In this document: positions 7,158 to 15,416 of the stretch, piece by piece
Layout: every line of letters begins with the position of its first letter
Position numbering within the stretch: position 1 is the first letter of the stretch
Assembly (NCBI GenBank): GCA_001751085.1
Contig: MAXP01000254.1
Coordinates: forward strand, 1 to 15,721
Length of the DNA stretch: 15,721 bases
Reading direction: 5' to 3'
Origin: Desulfobacterales bacterium C00003060
GTDB taxonomy: Bacteria; Desulfobacterota; Desulfobacteria; Desulfobacterales; C00003060
Program-made: the position numbers and the translations under genes
Notes under the pieces: generated by a model
The model's database searches: none
Seen by the model: the letters and a program-made list of their open reading frames with translations, nothing else
What the model was told of the DNA's origin: nothing

Positions 7158-7261
7158 CGAAAACACAGCAAGTTGCAGATAGTTATTGCGTAACTTCAGG
7201 TAGTTATAAGATGTATCGACCCGAAAAAATCTAAGCATTGTCATCACCACGAACTCTGTGC

Positions 7262-9598
7262 ATGGAGATTGGACCTGTCATGGTCGTATTGGAAATGTCA
7301 ACAAAGCAGGCAGCCGTCAAGGGGGCCGCAGATGGCCCTGCCGTGAAACAAGTCGGGAGCCATGGCGACAGGCTCTTGGACATTGTTAATCGTATACACG
7401 CTGCAAGCAACATCAATGAGATCCTGATTGATTTGAAGGATGAGATTGTCAAACTGTTCGAAGCCGAGCGCCTCACGGTCTACGTAGTGGACGGAATCAA
7501 GAAGGAACTGGTGTCCCGGATCAAATCAGGAGATGAGATCAGCGAGATACGTGTGCCCATCTCCACAACCAGTCTTTCAGGCTACGCAGCATACAAGGGA
7601 CAGTTGATCAACATCGAGAACGTGTACGATGACAAGGAATTGGCCGCTATCGATCCGAGGCTCAGTTTCGATAATAGTTGGGACCAGAAAAGCGGGTTTC
7701 GAACTCGCCAAGTCCTGGTTGCGCCCGTAACCTTCCGGAAATATCTAATGGGCGCCGTCCAGCTTATCAATCGCAAGGATGGTACGGCCTTTACCGAGCC
7801 GGACAAAGCAGCGGCCAGGGAACTGGCCAAGACCCTTGGAATCGCTCTATACAATCAGAAAAGGATGGCAAAGGCCCGTTCCGGCAAGTTTAATTATTTT
7901 GTGGAAAACGGGCTTTTAACCCAAAAGGAACTTGACAACGCTATAAGGGAGGCACGCCAGACAAGACAGGATATTGAATACCTGCTGACGAAAAACTATA
8001 AGATTTTGAAGAATGATATCGGGAAGGCCCTAAGCAACTATTATAATACGCCGTTTGTGCAGTTTAACGATCAGACTCCAATTCCCGGTGATCTTTTGGC
8101 CCACCTGAAGGTGCCATTCATGAAGAAGAACTACTGGGTTCCCATTGGAAAGGATGGCGAAAAGATTATTATTGCCATAGACAACCCATATCATCTTCAG
8201 AAAATAGATATGATCAAGCCGCTTTTCCCCGGGAAAGGCCTTCTGTTCTATGTGGCACTTAAAGAAGATATACTGCAATATATCAATTTGTTCTTCCAGG
8301 ACGAAAAGGAGCTTAGCTCTATTGACGAAATTATAGGGCAGTTGGCAATAGAGGATGAGGAGATTGATGAGGCTGAAAGGGGTGTCACCGAAGAGGATAG
8401 CGCCATTGTCCAACTGGTCAACAAGATAGTCTTAGATGCCTATGCCAGGGATGCCTCAGATATTCATATCGAACCCTATCCTGGAAAGAAAAATACCGAG
8501 GTCCGGTTCAGGGTTGACGGCGTATGCCATCTTTATCAGACTGTTCCGTACAACTATCGTGCTGCACTCGTCTCCCGCCTCAAGATTATGTCTGATCTGG
8601 ACATTGCTGAACGCCGAAGACCGCAGGATGGCAAGATAAGGTTCAAGAAGTACGGCGGCAAGGACATTGAGCTGCGCGTGGCAACGGTGCCAACAACAGG
8701 CGGCATGGAAGACGTGGTGATGCGTATATTGCAGGCAGGCGAGCCCATACCGCTTGATAAGATGCAGTTTTCAAAAAAAAATTACGAGAACTTCGTGAGC
8801 GTCGTCACCAGACCTTACGGGCTTATCTTCGTGTGCGGGCCTACGGGATCTGGAAAAACCACAACCCTTCATTCTGCCCTTGGTTACATCAATAAGCCCG
8901 ACATTAAGATATGGACGGCAGAAGACCCCGTGGAGATCACTCAGGTAGGCCTGCGGCAGGTTCAGATCCGGCATAAGATAGGTTTTGACTTTGCCACCGC
9001 CATGCGAGCGTTTTTGAGGGCTGATCCGGACGTCATTATGGTAGGCGAGATGCGTGACAAGGAGACCGCACATATCGGTGTCGAGGCCTCACTAACCGGG
9101 CACCTGGTGTTTTCCACGCTTCATACAAACAGCGCCCCTGAAAGCATCACGCGGTTGCTGGATATGGGAATGGATCCTTTCAATTTTGCAGATGCAATAC
9201 TGTGCATCCTTGCCCAACGATTGGTTCGTACCCTCTGCAAGAAGTGCAAGAGCCCGTACAACCCTTCTCAAGAAGAATATGATATGTTGGTTCGTAAGTA
9301 TGGATCGGATGATTTCAAGAGACTATACGACATACCCTATTCAAAGGACCTCGTGCTGTACGGGCCTGTAGGTTGCCATGAATGCGGCAATACTGGGTAT
9401 CGCGGTCGCATGGGTATTCATGAGCTTTTAATGGGAACAGATGACCAGAAAAAACTGATTCAGCTCAAGAGTAGGATGGAAGACATTCGGAATCAGGCCA
9501 CAAAGGACGGGATGACGACCCTGATGCAGGATGGGATTGAGAAGATCTTTGCCGGTCACACTGATCTGTTACAGGTAAGGAAGGTATGTATAAAATGA
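7262..9598 (+). CDS. GAF-domain GspE/PilB-type secretion or pilus assembly ATPase
   Basis: A 778-residue cytoplasmic ATPase of the type II secretion / type IV pilus extension family. A GAF domain spans about residues 35-205, including SGYAAYKGQLINIENVYDD and APVTFRKYLMGAVQLINRKDG. An MshEN-like (GspE N-terminal) domain spans about 210-345. The ATPase core (about 380-778) shows SDIHIEP, Walker A GPTGSGKTT (526-534, Lys532), Walker B DPDVIMVGEMRD (588-599) and the His box LTGHLVFSTLHTN. The zinc motif is CX2C (Cys659, Cys662) and CX2C (Cys705, Cys708). All ATPase motifs look intact. The GAF domain could tie activity to a small ligand. No pilin, GspF/PilC, secretin or prepilin peptidase gene lies in the window. 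The start is uncertain: a TTG at 7238 and ATGs at 7262, 7280 and 7295 are all in frame with weak ribosome sites, and all lie before the GAF domain. Confidence 0.9.
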   Translation: MEIGPVMVVLEMSTKQAAVKGAADGPAVKQVGSHGDRLLDIVNRIHAASNINEILIDLKDEIVKLFEAERLTVYVVDGIKKELVSRIKSGDEISEIRVPISTTSLSGYAAYKGQLINIENVYDDKELAAIDPRLSFDNSWDQKSGFRTRQVLVAPVTFRKYLMGAVQLINRKDGTAFTEPDKAAARELAKTLGIALYNQKRMAKARSGKFNYFVENGLLTQKELDNAIREARQTRQDIEYLLTKNYKILKNDIGKALSNYYNTPFVQFNDQTPIPGDLLAHLKVPFMKKNYWVPIGKDGEKIIIAIDNPYHLQKIDMIKPLFPGKGLLFYVALKEDILQYINLFFQDEKELSSIDEIIGQLAIEDEEIDEAERGVTEEDSAIVQLVNKIVLDAYARDASDIHIEPYPGKKNTEVRFRVDGVCHLYQTVPYNYRAALVSRLKIMSDLDIAERRRPQDGKIRFKKYGGKDIELRVATVPTTGGMEDVVMRILQAGEPIPLDKMQFSKKNYENFVSVVTRPYGLIFVCGPTGSGKTTTLHSALGYINKPDIKIWTAEDPVEITQVGLRQVQIRHKIGFDFATAMRAFLRADPDVIMVGEMRDKETAHIGVEASLTGHLVFSTLHTNSAPESITRLLDMGMDPFNFADAILCILAQRLVRTLCKKCKSPYNPSQEEYDMLVRKYGSDDFKRLYDIPYSKDLVLYGPVGCHECGNTGYRGRMGIHELLMGTDDQKKLIQLKSRMEDIRNQATKDGMTTLMQDGIEKIFAGHTDLLQVRKVCIK

Positions 9599-9600
9599 AG

Positions 9601-9633
9601 GTCATTGGTCACTTGTCATTGGTCATTTGTCAG
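9601..9633 (+). repeat. Heptamer tandem repeat after the ATPase gene
   Basis: Four 7-bp units (gtcattg, gtcactt, gtcattg, gtcattt) plus a partial fifth (gtcag) begin two bases after the ATPase stop codon. The pattern closely resembles ttggtca-type heptanucleotide repeats known in filamentous cyanobacteria and matches the other two post-stop arrays here in unit length and position. Confidence 0.75.
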
Positions 9634-9699
9634 AAACCGTCACAAGTCGTCGATTATCCCTCTCGGTATGCAACCTGCGGAGCGAATCGGAGATGAGTC

Positions 9700-11694
9700 T
9701 TGTCCGCCTTTGAACTGATCTCTGGCTTTGCCCCCAAAGGCGACCAGCCAAGGGCCATTAAAAAACTAACACAGGGGATCAGGAAAGGCCTTCGCCAGCA
9801 GGTCCTTCTGGGCGTGACCGGTTCGGGCAAGACGTTCACGATGGCCCACGTAATCGCCCAGTCCAACAACCCCACCCTTGTAATTGCCCCGAACAAGACC
9901 CTGGCTGCCCAGCTCTACGAAGAGTTCAAAACCTTGTTTCCCTGCAATGCAGTCGAGTATTTTGTCAGCTACTATGACTACTACCAGCCTGAGGCCTACC
10001 TGCCGGTCACCGATACCTACATAGAAAAAGATGCCTCGATCAACGAAATGATCGATAGACTGCGCCATTCAGCCACCCGGTCTGTATTGGCACGGCCTGA
10101 CGTGATTGTGGTGGCAAGTGTGTCTTGCATCTTTGGCCTTGGTGCCCCGAAAGATTACCTGGAGATGCGTCTTGAACTCAAGCCAGACACCGTCTATGTG
10201 CGGGACGTGATGCTGAAGCGACTGGTAGCCATGCAGTATACCCGTAATGACTATGATTTTCACCGTGATACATTCCGGGTCAGGGGCGACCGGGTAGAGA
10301 TTTTCCCGGCCTATGAGGACGACAAGGCTATCCGTGTGGAATTTTTTGGTGATACCATCGAGGGTATCTATGAAATCGATCCTTTGCTGGGAAAGGTGTC
10401 GAGGTCCCTTGACGGGGTGAGCATTTACCCTGCCAGCCATTACGTAACCTCAAGGGTCACCCTGAATAATGCCATAAAAACCATAAGAGAAGAGCTCAAG
10501 GAGCGCATCAAATACTTTAGAGATGCCAAGAAATGGATTGAGGCCCAGAGGATCGAGGAACGCACCGATTTTGACCTCGAGATGATGCAGGAACTCGGTT
10601 ACTGTCACGGTATTGAGAACTACTCGCGGCATCTGACGGGAAGAAGTCAAGGGGAACCACCCCCGACCCTGCTCGATTATTTCCCCGAGGATTTCCTCCT
10701 CTTTATTGACGAAAGCCATATAGGGGTGCCCCAGTTGGGGGGTATGTACAAAGGGGATCGGTCTCGAAAAAAAACCTTGGTAGAATACGGATTCAGGCTC
10801 CCTTCGGCCCTGGATAACAGGCCTCTTACCTTTGATGAGTTTACGGAAAGAATATCCCAGGTGATCTATGTGTCTGCCACTCCGGCAGACTATGAAATGG
10901 AAATGGCCAATGACCGGGTAGTGGAACAGATCATTCGCCCGACCGGACTCATTGACCCCAAAGTTACGGTCAAGCCTGCCGAGTACCAGGTGGACGACCT
11001 TCTTGAAGAAATAAGGCTCCGCGAAGAGCGCAAGGAAAGGGTTCTGGTCACCACCCTGACTAAACGAATGGCAGAAGATCTGACGGATTATTACGGGGAT
11101 TTGGGTGTTCAGGTTCGCTACCTTCACTCTGATATCAAAACCATAGAGAGGATGGAGATCATTCGTGACCTGCGCCTGGGCGTCTTTGACGTTCTTGTAG
11201 GGATCAACCTCCTCAGGGAAGGCCTGGACCTGCCTGAGGTCACCCTCGTTGCCATCCTGGATGCTGACAAAGAGGGGTTTCTTCGCTCGCAACGATCCCT
11301 GATCCAAACCTGTGGTCGGGCTGCCAGGAATGTCCTTGGCACGGTAATCCTTTACGCAGATCATATAACGCGTTCCATGCAGGGAGCACTTGAGGAGACG
11401 AATCGGCGACGAAGGCTTCAGAAAGCATACAACAGGAGACACGGCATTACTCCAGAAACCATACGGAAAGAGATTACGAACATATTCGCCTCGGTCTATA
11501 AGGCAGACGACCCGACAGTATGCGCGGTCTCAGAAGCCCTTGCAAAGTATGAATCCGTCGATGAGCTTGAAAAGGTCATCAAGGAGCTTGAAAAAGACAT
11601 GAAAAAGGCGGTCAAGGAGCTGGCCTTTGAAAAGGCCGCAATGTTGAGGGACCAGATCAAAGAGTTACGGCAGCTCGACATGGACCTGAGATAA
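9700..11694 (+). CDS. uvrB: Excinuclease ABC subunit B
   Basis: UvrB is the damage-verifying helicase-like subunit of nucleotide excision repair; it is loaded by UvrA and recruits UvrC. The 664-residue protein is complete and of normal family length. Visible parts are Walker A GVTGSGKT (38-45), the beta-hairpin region [16 protein letters not shown], the DESH box (Asp337-His340, as at Asp337/Glu338 in E. coli), and [17 protein letters not shown]. Next come helicase motif [15 protein letters not shown], and motif [14 protein letters not shown]. The C-terminal UVR coiled coil ([18 protein letters not shown]) contacts UvrC. The start is a TTG with ggaga (9689-9693) six bases upstream. No in-frame ATG occurs before the Walker A region. 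An out-of-frame ATG at 9693 would end after six codons. No LexA-type box was recognised upstream. Confidence 0.98.
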   Translation: MSAFELISGFAPKGDQPRAIKKLTQGIRKGLRQQVLLGVTGSGKTFTMAHVIAQSNNPTLVIAPNKTLAAQLYEEFKTLFPCNAVEYFVSYYDYYQPEAYLPVTDTYIEKDASINEMIDRLRHSATRSVLARPDVIVVASVSCIFGLGAPKDYLEMRLELKPDTVYVRDVMLKRLVAMQYTRNDYDFHRDTFRVRGDRVEIFPAYEDDKAIRVEFFGDTIEGIYEIDPLLGKVSRSLDGVSIYPASHYVTSRVTLNNAIKTIREELKERIKYFRDAKKWIEAQRIEERTDFDLEMMQELGYCHGIENYSRHLTGRSQGEPPPTLLDYFPEDFLLFIDESHIGVPQLGGMYKGDRSRKKTLVEYGFRLPSALDNRPLTFDEFTERISQVIYVSATPADYEMEMANDRVVEQIIRPTGLIDPKVTVKPAEYQVDDLLEEIRLREERKERVLVTTLTKRMAEDLTDYYGDLGVQVRYLHSDIKTIERMEIIRDLRLGVFDVLVGINLLREGLDLPEVTLVAILDADKEGFLRSQRSLIQTCGRAARNVLGTVILYADHITRSMQGALEETNRRRRLQKAYNRRHGITPETIRKEITNIFASVYKADDPTVCAVSEALAKYESVDELEKVIKELEKDMKKAVKELAFEKAAMLRDQIKELRQLDMDLR

Positions 11695-11721
11695 AGGCCA
11701 TCCACAAAGCCAATTGAACTG

Positions 11722-11741
11722 CCCCGCCGCAAGCGGCGGGG
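11722..11741 (+). repeat. GC-rich perfect hairpin after uvrB
   Basis: ccccgccg (11722-11729), loop caag, cggcgggg (11734-11741) form a perfect 8-bp stem. It lies 27 bases after the uvrB stop but is not followed by a T tract, so it is a weak intrinsic terminator at best. Its right arm also provides a G-rich stretch eight bases before the ATG at 11749. Confidence 0.65.
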
Positions 11742-11746
11742 TATCA

Positions 11747-11790
11747 AAATGATCAGAATAATCCGTGTAATCTGCGAAATCCGTGGATTG
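11747..11790. repeat. Probable dispersed repeat (aatccgtgtaatctgcg type)
   Basis: The stretch atcagaataatccgtgtaat, continuing through ctgcgaaatccgtgg, is a phrase often seen as an intergenic repeat in environmental bacterial genomes. It translates on the plus strand as IRVICEIRG and on the minus strand as ISQITRIILI. Only one copy lies in this window, so the identification rests on recognition alone. Confidence 0.4.
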
Positions 11791-13338
11791 AAAGCATCTG
11801 ATGCCAATGCCACAAAATGGATAGCGTCTCCGCCTTTTGCCTGGCTGAGGACAACCTGTTATCCCGCCACAGCCCTTGTTCCGGGATTGATTGCCGCACA
11901 GATCCTTGCCACCCTCCAGGTCTATCTATCCAATGCAGGCCTTTACCATGCCCTTACGGTCATAAACGATGCCGGATATCTCGCAATACCAAACCAGCAG
12001 GTTGCTAATCGTCTGCATGGGTTCGGCCCGGCATTTTTTGGAGGTCTTTTCTTTACCCTGAGTGTGGGGGGTGGCATCTCTATCCTCGCCTTTGCTGCGG
12101 CTTGGATCTGGAACCGTCTTTTTTACCGGAAAAAACTGCTTTTGCCCCTCTTATGGCTGCCGTGGATCGGATCCCTTGCGGAAGTGAATTCTCGCGGCTT
12201 TTGCCCTATGGTCAGTTCCTATTTTCTTGTCATACCGGTTGTGGTCTTTTGGGTCTCCCTGAGATGGATGCCGCCACAGACCAGAAAACCGGTCTGGTTG
12301 ACAGGGTTGGTCCAGTTGATTCCCATCATCCTGCTGGTACTGTTATGGCTGCCTCAAATGGGCAACCGCTTATTTCTGGACGTCAGGGACAATCTCCTTT
12401 TGTCAAATACTCTGGGTACAAAGATAAATGATTTCTACTATAGATATACCCTCTATCCCGCGGAGGTCTTCAAGTCCTTGGATCAAAAGATGCTCAAGAC
12501 CTGCAGTCTTGAGCATATCAGAAACGGACCTGCCAGGAGATTGCTGGAAAGGAAATTGCTCGACCACGATTATCTGAGGGTCCGTGGAGACCTGGAGGTT
12601 GATCTGGAATTGGGAATAAGGGAGGTGGGAAACACCCTGGTCTTTGAGAACAGGGGAAGACCGGTCCTACGGACCTCCCAAAACGATTTCCTTTCCAGGC
12701 CGGACAATACCCTGAGGAAATTCTCTTTAAAGAGCGACAGGCACGCCTTCTTCCGCGGATTTGTTTTCTTTTCTATCTTGATAGGATTTCCGGTTACCCT
12801 CTACCTCTTCCTTTATGCCCTTTTCCGTTCCGTATTGCACATTTTTTTGGGTCTACGGATTGCGTCGATTGGCGCCTCGATCCTCTGTTTCCTTGCCGGC
12901 ATCTCATTCCTGATACCCCTTCACCCTAACAAAGGCGGAAAGATAACCCCGGCGGACCTAACTCACGATCTCAAATCCGGATCATGGCAAGAACGGGTTG
13001 CGGCCTTGAAGATCATATGTGAAACAGGTGGGGAGGTGGCCGATTTCGATGGCTATCAAAGGATGGTCACCAGCCCCCATATACCTGAACGGTACTGGTC
13101 GGCAAAGGCCTTGGGTGTCAGCCGGAAACCCGAAACCTACAGGGATATCCTCTCTTGCCTCAATGACGGCCACCCCAACGTGGTCTCCATGGCCTTTTAT
13201 GCCCTGGGCCAGAGGGGTGATGCAAGGGCTGTGCAAAGGATTATCAGGGAGATCAACAAATCAGGCGACTGGTACAACCAGTGGTATGCCTACAAGGCCA
13301 TGAGGGCACTCGGATGGAAGCAGACAAGATTGAAATAA
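11749..13338 (+). CDS. Polytopic membrane protein with C-terminal HEAT-like repeats
   Basis: A protein of up to 529 residues with unknown function. Predicted membrane segments lie near residues 40-60, 93-125, 129-145, 152-173, 184-204, 334-358 and 364-391. A polar region of about 130 residues (205-333), with conserved-looking YRYTLYPAEVFKSLDQK and LDHDYLRVRGDLEV stretches, sits between helices 5 and 6. The C-terminal 125 residues (405-529) read as two or three HEAT/PBS-lyase-like helical pairs (SWQERVAALKIICE, PERYWSAKALGVSR, HPNVVSMAFYALGQRGD), a protein-interaction fold. The start is doubtful: ATG 11749 lies inside a repeat-like stretch, and a TTG at 11788 (516 residues) is the next candidate. 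The gene overlaps the downstream CPBP protease by 25 bases, so the two are probably translated together and may act together at the membrane. Confidence 0.8.
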   Translation: MIRIIRVICEIRGLKASDANATKWIASPPFAWLRTTCYPATALVPGLIAAQILATLQVYLSNAGLYHALTVINDAGYLAIPNQQVANRLHGFGPAFFGGLFFTLSVGGGISILAFAAAWIWNRLFYRKKLLLPLLWLPWIGSLAEVNSRGFCPMVSSYFLVIPVVVFWVSLRWMPPQTRKPVWLTGLVQLIPIILLVLLWLPQMGNRLFLDVRDNLLLSNTLGTKINDFYYRYTLYPAEVFKSLDQKMLKTCSLEHIRNGPARRLLERKLLDHDYLRVRGDLEVDLELGIREVGNTLVFENRGRPVLRTSQNDFLSRPDNTLRKFSLKSDRHAFFRGFVFFSILIGFPVTLYLFLYALFRSVLHIFLGLRIASIGASILCFLAGISFLIPLHPNKGGKITPADLTHDLKSGSWQERVAALKIICETGGEVADFDGYQRMVTSPHIPERYWSAKALGVSRKPETYRDILSCLNDGHPNVVSMAFYALGQRGDARAVQRIIREINKSGDWYNQWYAYKAMRALGWKQTRLK

Positions 13339-13958
13339 AAACCCTGACCATATCCCTTGTAGCAGTAGCTGCCGTTGAGATTGCCGTTAGGTTCATGATC
13401 CAGAGGGGTCAAACCGATCCAATGATCATACTTGGCATGGCCCGTCTCGCTGAAACGCTCCTCCTTTTGATCATTGTCAGGAGCCGGGGTCGTGGCCTGT
13501 CTTCCGTAGGCCTGTCCGTACCAGGCATGGTCCCGGGGTTAAAAAGAGGGTTGGCCTGGTCGGCCGGTCTCGGAATGGTGTCCCTTCTTGCCATTGCCGT
13601 AATGTTCGCCATGCGGGTTGATCCCCTGGCGTTTATACGTACCCGCCTGCCGGCAAGAGGTGTGGATATCGTCCTCTTTTTTGCTGCCGGCGCCCTGGCA
13701 GGACCTGTGGCAGAGGAGGTCCTTTTTCGAGGGATCCTTTACGGCTTTTTCAGAAGATGGGGTGTCTTGTTGGCCGTATGCGCGAGCACGGTATTGTTTG
13801 TGCTGGCACACCCCTCAGCTTTTCACAGAATCCCCCTGACCCAGGTGGCAGGAGGGGTCATCTTTGCTGTGGCGTATGAGAAGGAGGGGAATCTGATGGT
13901 GCCTATTACCATCCATGTCTTGGGCAACATGGCGATTTTTGCGCTTTCATTGGTTTGA
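13314..13958 (+). CDS. CPBP family glutamic-type intramembrane protease
   Basis: A 214-residue polytopic protein of the CPBP (Abi/CaaX protease and bacteriocin-processing) family. The three signature motifs are present: EEVLFRG (134-140, with Glu134, Glu135 and Arg139), FVLAH with His166, and HVLGN with His201 and Asn205. Helices surround these motifs, from about residue 11 to the C-terminus. Members cleave substrates within the membrane and include Rce1-like enzymes, bacteriocin-immunity proteins and the myxosortases that process C-terminal sorting signals. The substrate here is unknown, and no sorting-tag protein is in view. The frame is open from 13281, but ATG 13314 is preferred: it has gaggg (13302-13306) seven bases upstream and starts directly before helix 1. 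It overlaps the HEAT-repeat membrane protein gene, suggesting coupling. Confidence 0.88.
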   Translation: MEADKIEIKTLTISLVAVAAVEIAVRFMIQRGQTDPMIILGMARLAETLLLLIIVRSRGRGLSSVGLSVPGMVPGLKRGLAWSAGLGMVSLLAIAVMFAMRVDPLAFIRTRLPARGVDIVLFFAAGALAGPVAEEVLFRGILYGFFRRWGVLLAVCASTVLFVLAHPSAFHRIPLTQVAGGVIFAVAYEKEGNLMVPITIHVLGNMAIFALSLV

Positions 13959-14029
13959 ACCACAAAAGCGAGTGCATCCCCCGCAGCTTGCCCTCCGGGG
14001 CGTCGGCCCTTCAAACATTGTTTTTTTTC

Positions 14030-14112
14030 GTCATTTCGACCAAAGGGAGAAATCTTTCAGCTTGACATTGTCTATTTTCGGATCAAGATTTCTCACATTT
14101 GTTCGAAATGAC
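14030..14112. repeat. Palindromic repeat (gtcatttcga...tcgaaatgac type)
   Basis: The left arm 14030-14056 (gtcatttcga, then gagaaatctt) is complementary to the right arm 14085-14112 (aagatttctc, then tcgaaatgac), with a few mismatched bases inside each arm and a 28-nt loop. This is a well-known type of dispersed palindrome in environmental bacteria. It lies between convergent genes, and its right arm forms the 3' end of the MFS gene. An 8-base T run (14021-14028) lies just left of it, on the wrong side to make a standard plus-strand terminator with this hairpin. Confidence 0.7.
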
Positions 14113-15297
14113 AACATAGGGTAAACTATCAGATTCTTTTTTCTGCGTCAAAAGGATAAAAATGAAGATCCCGAGCAGCATTACCATTGCCCCCAAGGAA
14201 AATACATTCCTGAGACCACAATAATCCATTATCATACCGGCAACAAAAGAACCGAACAGCATCCCAAGGCTGTGCCCCATTGTCAGGAGTCCCATGATAG
14301 ACCCCATGGATCCGGTTTCATTACCTTTTATCACAGACAGTGCCATCACCGGCGGTGTTGACAATCCGCCTCCCACTCCAAAGAAAATATCCGCAATAAT
14401 GATATCCCAGAATCCCTTTGCCCATGAAAATGAATATACTGCATATACGATTATCAGGCAGCCGGATATAATCATGTACCTTTTGTTAAGCCTGTCTGCC
14501 AGCAAGCCCATCGGCACCTGCAGCATACCGCTTATACATACTCCGAGCATGACAAGAATCCCGATCAAGGAACTTGAAAGCCCGAATTCCGAATCCGCGT
14601 ATACAGGCAGGAAACACCATATGATTCCAATGCAGGTTATATAGCAAAACCGGACAATGAACAGCCCTGCTATAACCCTGTCCCTTAAAAGCCGGGCAAC
14701 AGACCGTGGAGCCTTATCCCTGCCGAAAATCCTTTCCGAGCTGACAGGGGGCAGGAGGAAAAAGCTCAACATGCAGCCTGCAGCCGCAAGGATCCCCATG
14801 GACGCAAAAGCTGCGTTCAGGCTGAATTGGTCATTGATCACTCCGCCTGCCAGAGGGCCAATGCTCAGGCCCACGAACATGGACACGTTGAAAGCCCCCA
14901 TATAGAAGCCCTCCCTTCCTTCAGGCGTGATATCTCCGATATAAGCCTGTGCAACCGGCATGATCATCGCAGATGCAATACCCTGTAGAAACCGTATGAC
15001 AATCAATGAATTGACATCGGCTGAGAACATGAATGCAATGGAGACTAATGTGTAGCCGAGCAGGCCTGCGACAATAAACGGCTTGCGACCTTTTCTGTCT
15101 GAAATCCCGCCGAAATATGGAAGGAGAAACGTTCGTGAAACGGAGAACGCACCGAAGATCAGGCCTATATACAGACCGCTGGCTCCAAGATCATGAGCAT
15201 ACACCGGCAAAAGCGGGACCACTATCCCGACGCCTGTAACAGACGTAAAAATGGAAAAGAAAATAATAGCAAATATCTTTTTATCGGATGAATTCAT
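14083..15297 (-). CDS. MFS transporter, drug-efflux (DHA1) type
   Basis: A 404-residue, 12-helix inner-membrane transporter likely exporting small molecules by proton antiport. The loop 2-3 signature is GGISDRKGRKP (63-73). RFLQGIASAM (102-111) fits motif B, with its conserved Arg in helix 4. GLSIGPLAGG (143-152) is the antiporter motif C of helix 5. A second, weaker loop signature, GLLADRLNKR, opens the C-terminal half. Length is normal. The last nine residues (VISNKCEKS) are read from a palindromic repeat, so the native C-terminus was probably replaced or extended. It is the only minus-strand gene here and converges on the CPBP gene. Its upstream side is repeat-filled, with no strong ribosome binding site before ATG 15297. 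Substrate cannot be inferred. Confidence 0.92.
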   Translation of the reverse strand: MNSSDKKIFAIIFFSIFTSVTGVGIVVPLLPVYAHDLGASGLYIGLIFGAFSVSRTFLLPYFGGISDRKGRKPFIVAGLLGYTLVSIAFMFSADVNSLIVIRFLQGIASAMIMPVAQAYIGDITPEGREGFYMGAFNVSMFVGLSIGPLAGGVINDQFSLNAAFASMGILAAAGCMLSFFLLPPVSSERIFGRDKAPRSVARLLRDRVIAGLFIVRFCYITCIGIIWCFLPVYADSEFGLSSSLIGILVMLGVCISGMLQVPMGLLADRLNKRYMIISGCLIIVYAVYSFSWAKGFWDIIIADIFFGVGGGLSTPPVMALSVIKGNETGSMGSIMGLLTMGHSLGMLFGSFVAGMIMDYCGLRNVFSLGAMVMLLGIFIFILLTQKKESDSLPYVVISNKCEKS

Positions 15298-15306
15298 ATG
15301 GATTAT

Positions 15307-15346
15307 GGTAACTTCTCAACAAGTCCGGCAACTTCTCAATAATCTG
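15307..15346 (+). repeat. 20-bp tandem pair (taacttctcaayaa type)
   Basis: ggtaacttctcaacaagtcc (15307-15326) is followed directly by a related 20-mer, ggcaacttctcaataatctg (15327-15346). A third, diverged copy is at 15535-15554, and an inverted core at 15689-15706 matches the first unit at 16 of 18 bases. The pair lies immediately upstream of the MFS start on the opposite strand. Confidence 0.6.
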
Positions 15347-15416
15347 AGCCGACAGGTGGTTAAATTTGAAAATGTTTGACTGTATGAGCGCATTAGTGAG
15401 CCTTAAGAAAAAAGAG

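Larger units (their letters stand above)
6893..7261. other. Repeat-bearing intergenic region before the secretion-type ATPase
   Basis: No credible gene is seen. It carries one copy of a ~70-bp dispersed repeat (6914-6983), an octamer tandem array (7134-7157) and a gcgtaacttca motif (7188-7198) that also accompanies the other copy of the dispersed repeat. Bases 6990-7045 contain short direct and inverted GC-rich repeats around cggttgg and ccggtccaccgg with no clear role. No strong promoter was identified. Confidence 0.6.

Noticed and set aside
10450..11442. 330-codon minus-strand open frame inside uvrB
   Set aside because: It lies wholly opposite a highly conserved gene; long antisense frames are a common product of codon bias. 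The same applies to antisense frames in coaBC (3377-4009) and nfeD (5852-6442).
13978..14028. Intrinsic terminator for the CPBP gene (ccccg/cgggg hairpin and T8 run)
   Set aside because: The 5-bp stem has a long loop and the T run starts 20 bases after it, too far for a standard terminator.
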